The notes beneath the pieces were generated by a model. The model worked only from the letters and a program-made list of their open reading frames with translations. It had not been told where the DNA came from and made no database searches. This document shows positions 4,493 to 7,519 of a stretch of DNA of 7,519 nucleotides, one piece after another (the first letter of the stretch is position 1; every line of letters begins with the position of its first letter). The position numbers and the translations under genes are program-made. The DNA comes from Gemmatimonadota bacterium (GTDB taxonomy: Bacteria; Gemmatimonadota; Gemmatimonadetes; Gemmatimonadales; GWC2-71-9), in NCBI GenBank assembly GCA_003220955.1, contig QHTW01000223.1, positions 1-7,519 of the forward strand, read 5' to 3'.

Positions 4493-5412
4493 GCGTGGGT
4501 GTACTCGTCGTCGGCTCGATTGCTCTGGATTCCGTCATCACGCCCTTCGGCGAGACCGCCGACGCGCTCGGTGGGGCCGCCGTGTTCTTCGCGATGGCGG
4601 GAGCGGTGCTGGCTCCCGTGCAGGTCGTCGGCGTCGTGGGGAGCGACTTCCCGGAGGCACACCTCGAGAAGCTCGCCGCGCGCGGCGTCGACCTCGCCGG
4701 CGTAGAGCGGCAACAGGGCGAGTCGTTTCGCTGGAAGGCACGCTACTCGTACGACCTCAACAGCCGCGAGACGCTGGAAACGCGCCTCGGCGTATTCGCG
4801 CGATTCCAGCCCCGCATTCCCGACAAGTTTCGCGACGCAAAGTTCGTCTTCCTCGGCAACATCGATCCCGAGCTCCAGCTGAACGTGCTCGATCAGGTCA
4901 AGCAGCCGAAGCTGGTGGCCTGCGACACCATGAACTACTGGATTCAGGGCAAGAAGGATCTGTTGCTCGAGTTGCTGCGGCACATCGACATTCTGATGGT
5001 CAACGATTCCGAGGCGCGCGAGCTGTCCGGCGATTGGAACGTCTACCGTGCGGCGCATTGGATCCTCGGCCGCGGTCCCAAGATGGTCGTGATCAAACAG
5101 GGCGAGCACGGGGCGTTGCTCGTCGATCCCGATACCACGTTCAAGGTTCCGGCGTATCCGCTCCAGCAGGTGTTCGATCCCACCGGCGCCGGAGACGCGT
5201 TCGCCGGCGGGTTCATGGCGCACGTCGCCCGCACGGGCGATCTGACGTTCCCCAACCTGCGGCGGGCGATGGTCTACGGCTCGGCGATGGGATCGCTGGC
5301 GGTCGAAGCGTTCGGTGTCCAGCGCCTCGAGCAGATCACGCTCCAGGAGGTCCGCGGTCGCGTAAAGGCGTTCCGCGATCTGGTGCATTTCTCCCTGGAC
5401 GGCGAGGAATGA
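4489..5412 (+). CDS. PfkB (ribokinase)-family kinase of unknown substrate
   Basis: A 307-residue soluble kinase starting at GTG 4489, which overlaps the argS stop (GTGA); GGAACGG just upstream can serve as ribosome site. An upstream extension of the frame to 4363 lies entirely inside argS and is not credible. The N-terminus VGVLVVGSIALDSVITPFG and the GGAAVFFAMA at 28-37 form the sugar-binding side. VNDSEAREL at 171-179 is the PfkB N-x-x-E type motif, and VFDPTGAGDAFAGGFMAHV at 228-246 is the second PfkB signature, with catalytic base D236 and the GAGD anion hole. Interior hallmarks SYDLNSRETLETRLGVF, FLGNIDPELQ and DTMNYWI mark a distinct subgroup that I recall only as 'sugar kinase'. It phosphorylates a sugar or nucleoside with ATP; the substrate is not evident. 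Its place between argS and purM hints at, but does not prove, nucleoside metabolism. Confidence 0.92.
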   Translation: MSVGVLVVGSIALDSVITPFGETADALGGAAVFFAMAGAVLAPVQVVGVVGSDFPEAHLEKLAARGVDLAGVERQQGESFRWKARYSYDLNSRETLETRLGVFARFQPRIPDKFRDAKFVFLGNIDPELQLNVLDQVKQPKLVACDTMNYWIQGKKDLLLELLRHIDILMVNDSEARELSGDWNVYRAAHWILGRGPKMVVIKQGEHGALLVDPDTTFKVPAYPLQQVFDPTGAGDAFAGGFMAHVARTGDLTFPNLRRAMVYGSAMGSLAVEAFGVQRLEQITLQEVRGRVKAFRDLVHFSLDGEE

Positions 5413-6452
5413 CGAAGACCAACCGCTACGCGGCGGCCGGCGTCAGGCTGGACACGGCGGATGAGGCGAAGCGGCGCATCGCCCAGCTGGTGAGCGCGAC
5501 GCGGACGCCGCTCGCCCGCGGCCAAGTCGGCGGGTTCGGTGGGATGGTCCGGGTGCCCGAGGGCTACAAGCAGCCGGTGCTCGTGATGTCGACGGATGGT
5601 GTCGGCTCGAAGGTGCTCGTCGCCGCGGCGGCGGGCGTGCACGACACAGTTGGTGAAGATCTCGTCAATCACGCGGTCAATGACATCCTGGTGCACGGCG
5701 CCACACCGCTCGCGTTCCTCGACTATATCGCGGCCGGGAACCTCGTGCCGGAAATCGCCGAGCAAATCGTGTCCGGCGTAGCGCGCGGCTGCCGGGCGCA
5801 CGACATGACGCTGGCCGGCGGCGAGACGGCGCAGATGCCGGATCTCTACCAACCGGGGCACTACGATCTGGCAGGGTCGATCGTCGGGGTCGTCGAAGAG
5901 GACACGGCGCTGGATGGGGACCGCGTGGTCACGGGCGATCAACTCATCGGCTATGCCTCGACGGGCCTGCACACCAACGGCTACACGCTCGCCCGCAAAA
6001 TCGTCTTTGACCGGATGAAGCTGACGATCGACGATCCGTTTCCCGAGACCACGGAGTCGGTGCGGCAGGTCCTGCTCGCGGTCCACCGCAGCTACGCCAC
6101 GACCCTGCGGCCGGTGCTCGGGACCGCCCACGCGCTCGCGCACGTCACGGGTGGGGGGATTGCCGGGAACCTCGTCCGCGTGTTGCCGCCCGGTGTGGAG
6201 GCGGTGGTGGACTCGGGCAGCTGGCCGTGGCCGCCGCTCTTCCGCGTTCTCATGCGTGCGGGTCAGGTCGGGCGAGAGGAGATGCGGCGCGTGTTCAACC
6301 TCGGCGTCGGGATGATCGCGGTGCTGGCACGTGAGGATGTCGAGGCGGCGGTCCGCGCGGCCGAACGGGCGCGCGTGCCCGCGTGGATCATCGGCGAGGT
6401 CCGGCCGGCGCGCGCGGGTACCTCTGCGACGGTTCGGTTTGAAGAAAGATAG
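5409..6452 (+). CDS. purM: Phosphoribosylformylglycinamidine cyclo-ligase (AIR synthetase)
   Basis: A 347-residue PurM, which closes the imidazole ring of FGAM with ATP to give 5-aminoimidazole ribotide, step five of purine synthesis. ATG 5409 overlaps the kinase stop as ATGA. Motifs in order: NRYAAAGV at 5-12 (usual Y..AGV start), GGFGGM (41-46), STDGVGSKV (61-69), EDLVNHAVNDILVHGATPLAFLD (83-105), MTLAGGETAQMPD (133-145), YASTGLHTNGYTLAR in the middle, AHVTGGGIAGNL, then SWPWPP and EEMRRVFNLGVGM near the end. Length matches the family (about 345) and no catalytic motif is missing. It sits between the kinase and ribD; purine synthesis feeds GTP, the riboflavin precursor. A longer reading frame extends upstream through the kinase gene, but that part is an out-of-frame shadow. 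Confidence 0.97.
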   Translation: MTKTNRYAAAGVRLDTADEAKRRIAQLVSATRTPLARGQVGGFGGMVRVPEGYKQPVLVMSTDGVGSKVLVAAAAGVHDTVGEDLVNHAVNDILVHGATPLAFLDYIAAGNLVPEIAEQIVSGVARGCRAHDMTLAGGETAQMPDLYQPGHYDLAGSIVGVVEEDTALDGDRVVTGDQLIGYASTGLHTNGYTLARKIVFDRMKLTIDDPFPETTESVRQVLLAVHRSYATTLRPVLGTAHALAHVTGGGIAGNLVRVLPPGVEAVVDSGSWPWPPLFRVLMRAGQVGREEMRRVFNLGVGMIAVLAREDVEAAVRAAERARVPAWIIGEVRPARAGTSATVRFEER

Positions 6453-7519
6453 AGAGCTCGACGCGATGCGCCGCGCGCTCGAGCTGGCGTGGCGCGGCTG
6501 GGGGCGCGTTTCCCCGAATCCGATCGTCGGTGCCGTCGTGTTGCGCGGCAACGACATGGTCGCCGAAGGCTGGCACGCCGAGTTCGGCGGACCCCACGCG
6601 GAGTTGAACGCGCTGCACGCGGCGGGCGACAAGGCCCGGGGCGGAACGCTCGTCGTGACGCTCGAACCGTGCGCGCATCACGGCAAGACGCCCCCGTGCA
6701 CCGATGCGATCCGCGCCGCCGGCGTGCGGCGCGTCGTCGCGGCGGTGCGCGATCCCGATCCCGAGGCGCGCGGCGGCGCCGAGGTGCTCAAGCGCGCAGG
6801 CATCGATGTTCACCTCGGATTGCTCGCGGAGGAGGCCGCGGCGCAAAACGCTCCCTTCCTCTTTACCAGGCAGCAGACCGAGCGTCCCTTCGTCGCGCTG
6901 AAGCTCGCCACGTCTATCGACGGCCGGATCGCGGACGCCCGGGGCAGCTCGCAATGGATCTCGGGCCCCGAGGCGCGCGATCATGTGCACTGGCTGCGCG
7001 CCGGATTCGACGCGATCGCCGTCGGCGGCACTACGGCCCTCACCGACAATCCGCAGCTGACGGCGCGCGGTGGGCTCACGCCGCGGACACCGCCGGTACG
7101 CATCGTCTTCGATCGGCGCGCCATGCTGAATCCGGGCGTCTCGCTCGTCCAGACGGCGCGCGAGGTGCCGACGTGGGTCGTCGCCTCGCCGGAGGCGCCG
7201 ATGGCCAACGCGTCGGTGCTCGAGGCCAACGGCGTGCGCGTCTTTCGTCCCGAGACACTCGCGCAGGCGTTTGCGCAGCTGCGATTGGCCGGGATCCAGT
7301 CGTTGTTGTGTGAAGGGGGTGGGGCGCTCGGCACCAAGCTGCTGGCGGAGGGGATCGTGGACCGCTTGTACTGGGTACAGGCACCCGTGTGGCTTGGCGA
7401 GGGCGCGGTCCCCGCTTTTCCAGGCGTTCCGGCATTTCCGCTGGCCGAAGCGCCGCGGTGGATTCCCGTGGAGCGGCGCGTGCTGGGCTCTGATACATTA
7501 TTGGTCTTGGATCGGCGGC
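6439..7519 (+). CDS. ribD: Bifunctional riboflavin biosynthesis deaminase/reductase (3' end cut)
   Basis: Covers about 360 residues and runs off the window, probably only a few residues before the end. RibD deaminates the pyrimidine intermediate made from GTP, then reduces its ribosyl chain. The N-terminal deaminase has SPNPIVGAVV, the zinc triad H53-A-E55 (GGPHAEL), and PCAHHGKTPPC with C78 and C87. The reductase domain begins at about residue 150 with PFVALKLATSIDGRIA, continues with SQWISG and GTTALTDNPQLTAR, and has CEGGG at 291-295. I chose TTG 6439, overlapping purM by 14 bases, because it supplies the short acidic stretch (DRELDAM) that RibD proteins carry before the first helix. ATG 6466, with AGAGAG upstream, is the alternative and is 13 bases after purM. 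Confidence 0.95.
   Translation, partial: MKKDRELDAMRRALELAWRGWGRVSPNPIVGAVVLRGNDMVAEGWHAEFGGPHAELNALHAAGDKARGGTLVVTLEPCAHHGKTPPCTDAIRAAGVRRVVAAVRDPDPEARGGAEVLKRAGIDVHLGLLAEEAAAQNAPFLFTRQQTERPFVALKLATSIDGRIADARGSSQWISGPEARDHVHWLRAGFDAIAVGGTTALTDNPQLTARGGLTPRTPPVRIVFDRRAMLNPGVSLVQTAREVPTWVVASPEAPMANASVLEANGVRVFRPETLAQAFAQLRLAGIQSLLCEGGGALGTKLLAEGIVDRLYWVQAPVWLGEGAVPAFPGVPAFPLAEAPRWIPVERRVLGSDTLLVLDRR

Noticed and set aside
4369..5388. Minus-strand open frame (339 codons) across the kinase gene
   Set aside because: Antisense of the recognisable PfkB kinase; no domain features of its own.
4449..5408. Apparent 320-codon N-terminal extension of purM
   Set aside because: Arg-rich out-of-frame reading of the kinase gene; PurM begins at ATG 5409 with normal family length.
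5274..6632. Long minus-strand open frame (452 codons) across purM
   Set aside because: Antisense to a clearly intact purM and parts of two other real genes; rich in Arg, His and Pro, as expected for shadow frames in high-GC DNA.

Overview
This is a gene-dense, high-GC bacterial window, with G/C dominant at third codon positions and no mobile element, RNA gene or CRISPR array visible. The run fmdB-like zinc ribbon / argS / PfkB-family kinase / purM / ribD, together with the flavour of the proteins (an FmdB with a CPNGH knuckle, a RibD beginning with an MRRALELAWRGWG-type helix), suggests Gemmatimonadota or a related environmental lineage. That placement is inference from gene order and protein style, not a database result.

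Layout. Positions 1-152 hold the 3' end of a hydroxypyruvate-isomerase-like TIM-barrel gene. Next come a histidine-rich multi-pass membrane protein (198-701) and a membrane-anchored Holliday-junction-resolvase-like endonuclease (753-1154). A short minus-strand membrane-protein gene (1147-1332) overlaps the end of the endonuclease gene. The 118-base gap 1333-1450 separates it from divergent plus-strand genes and holds a candidate extended -10 promoter. From 1451 a run of small plus-strand genes begins: a 76-residue membrane protein, a 49-residue basic protein resembling an integrase Arm-type DNA-binding domain (ATGA overlap), a DUF1801 protein, and a YjdI-like iron-sulfur protein.

From 2568 the rest is housekeeping: FmdB-type zinc ribbon, arginyl-tRNA synthetase, a PfkB-family sugar/nucleoside kinase, PurM (purine synthesis) and RibD (riboflavin synthesis, cut by the window end). 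These are packed head to tail with 4-base GTGA/ATGA stop/start overlaps at three of the four joins, which strongly suggests one translationally coupled operon. PurM and RibD connect logically because riboflavin is made from GTP. The kinase has no assigned substrate.

The best candidates for something undescribed are: (a) the 76-aa membrane protein / 49-aa DNA-binding-like pair, where a run of nine C's could fuse the two by a one-base slip; (b) the histidine-rich membrane protein with HxHxxHxHH and FDEFGMWL motifs; (c) the membrane-tethered resolvase-like nuclease with its overlapping antisense neighbour; and (d) the orphan kinase in the argS-purM operon. I see no convincing complete new defence or mobile system.
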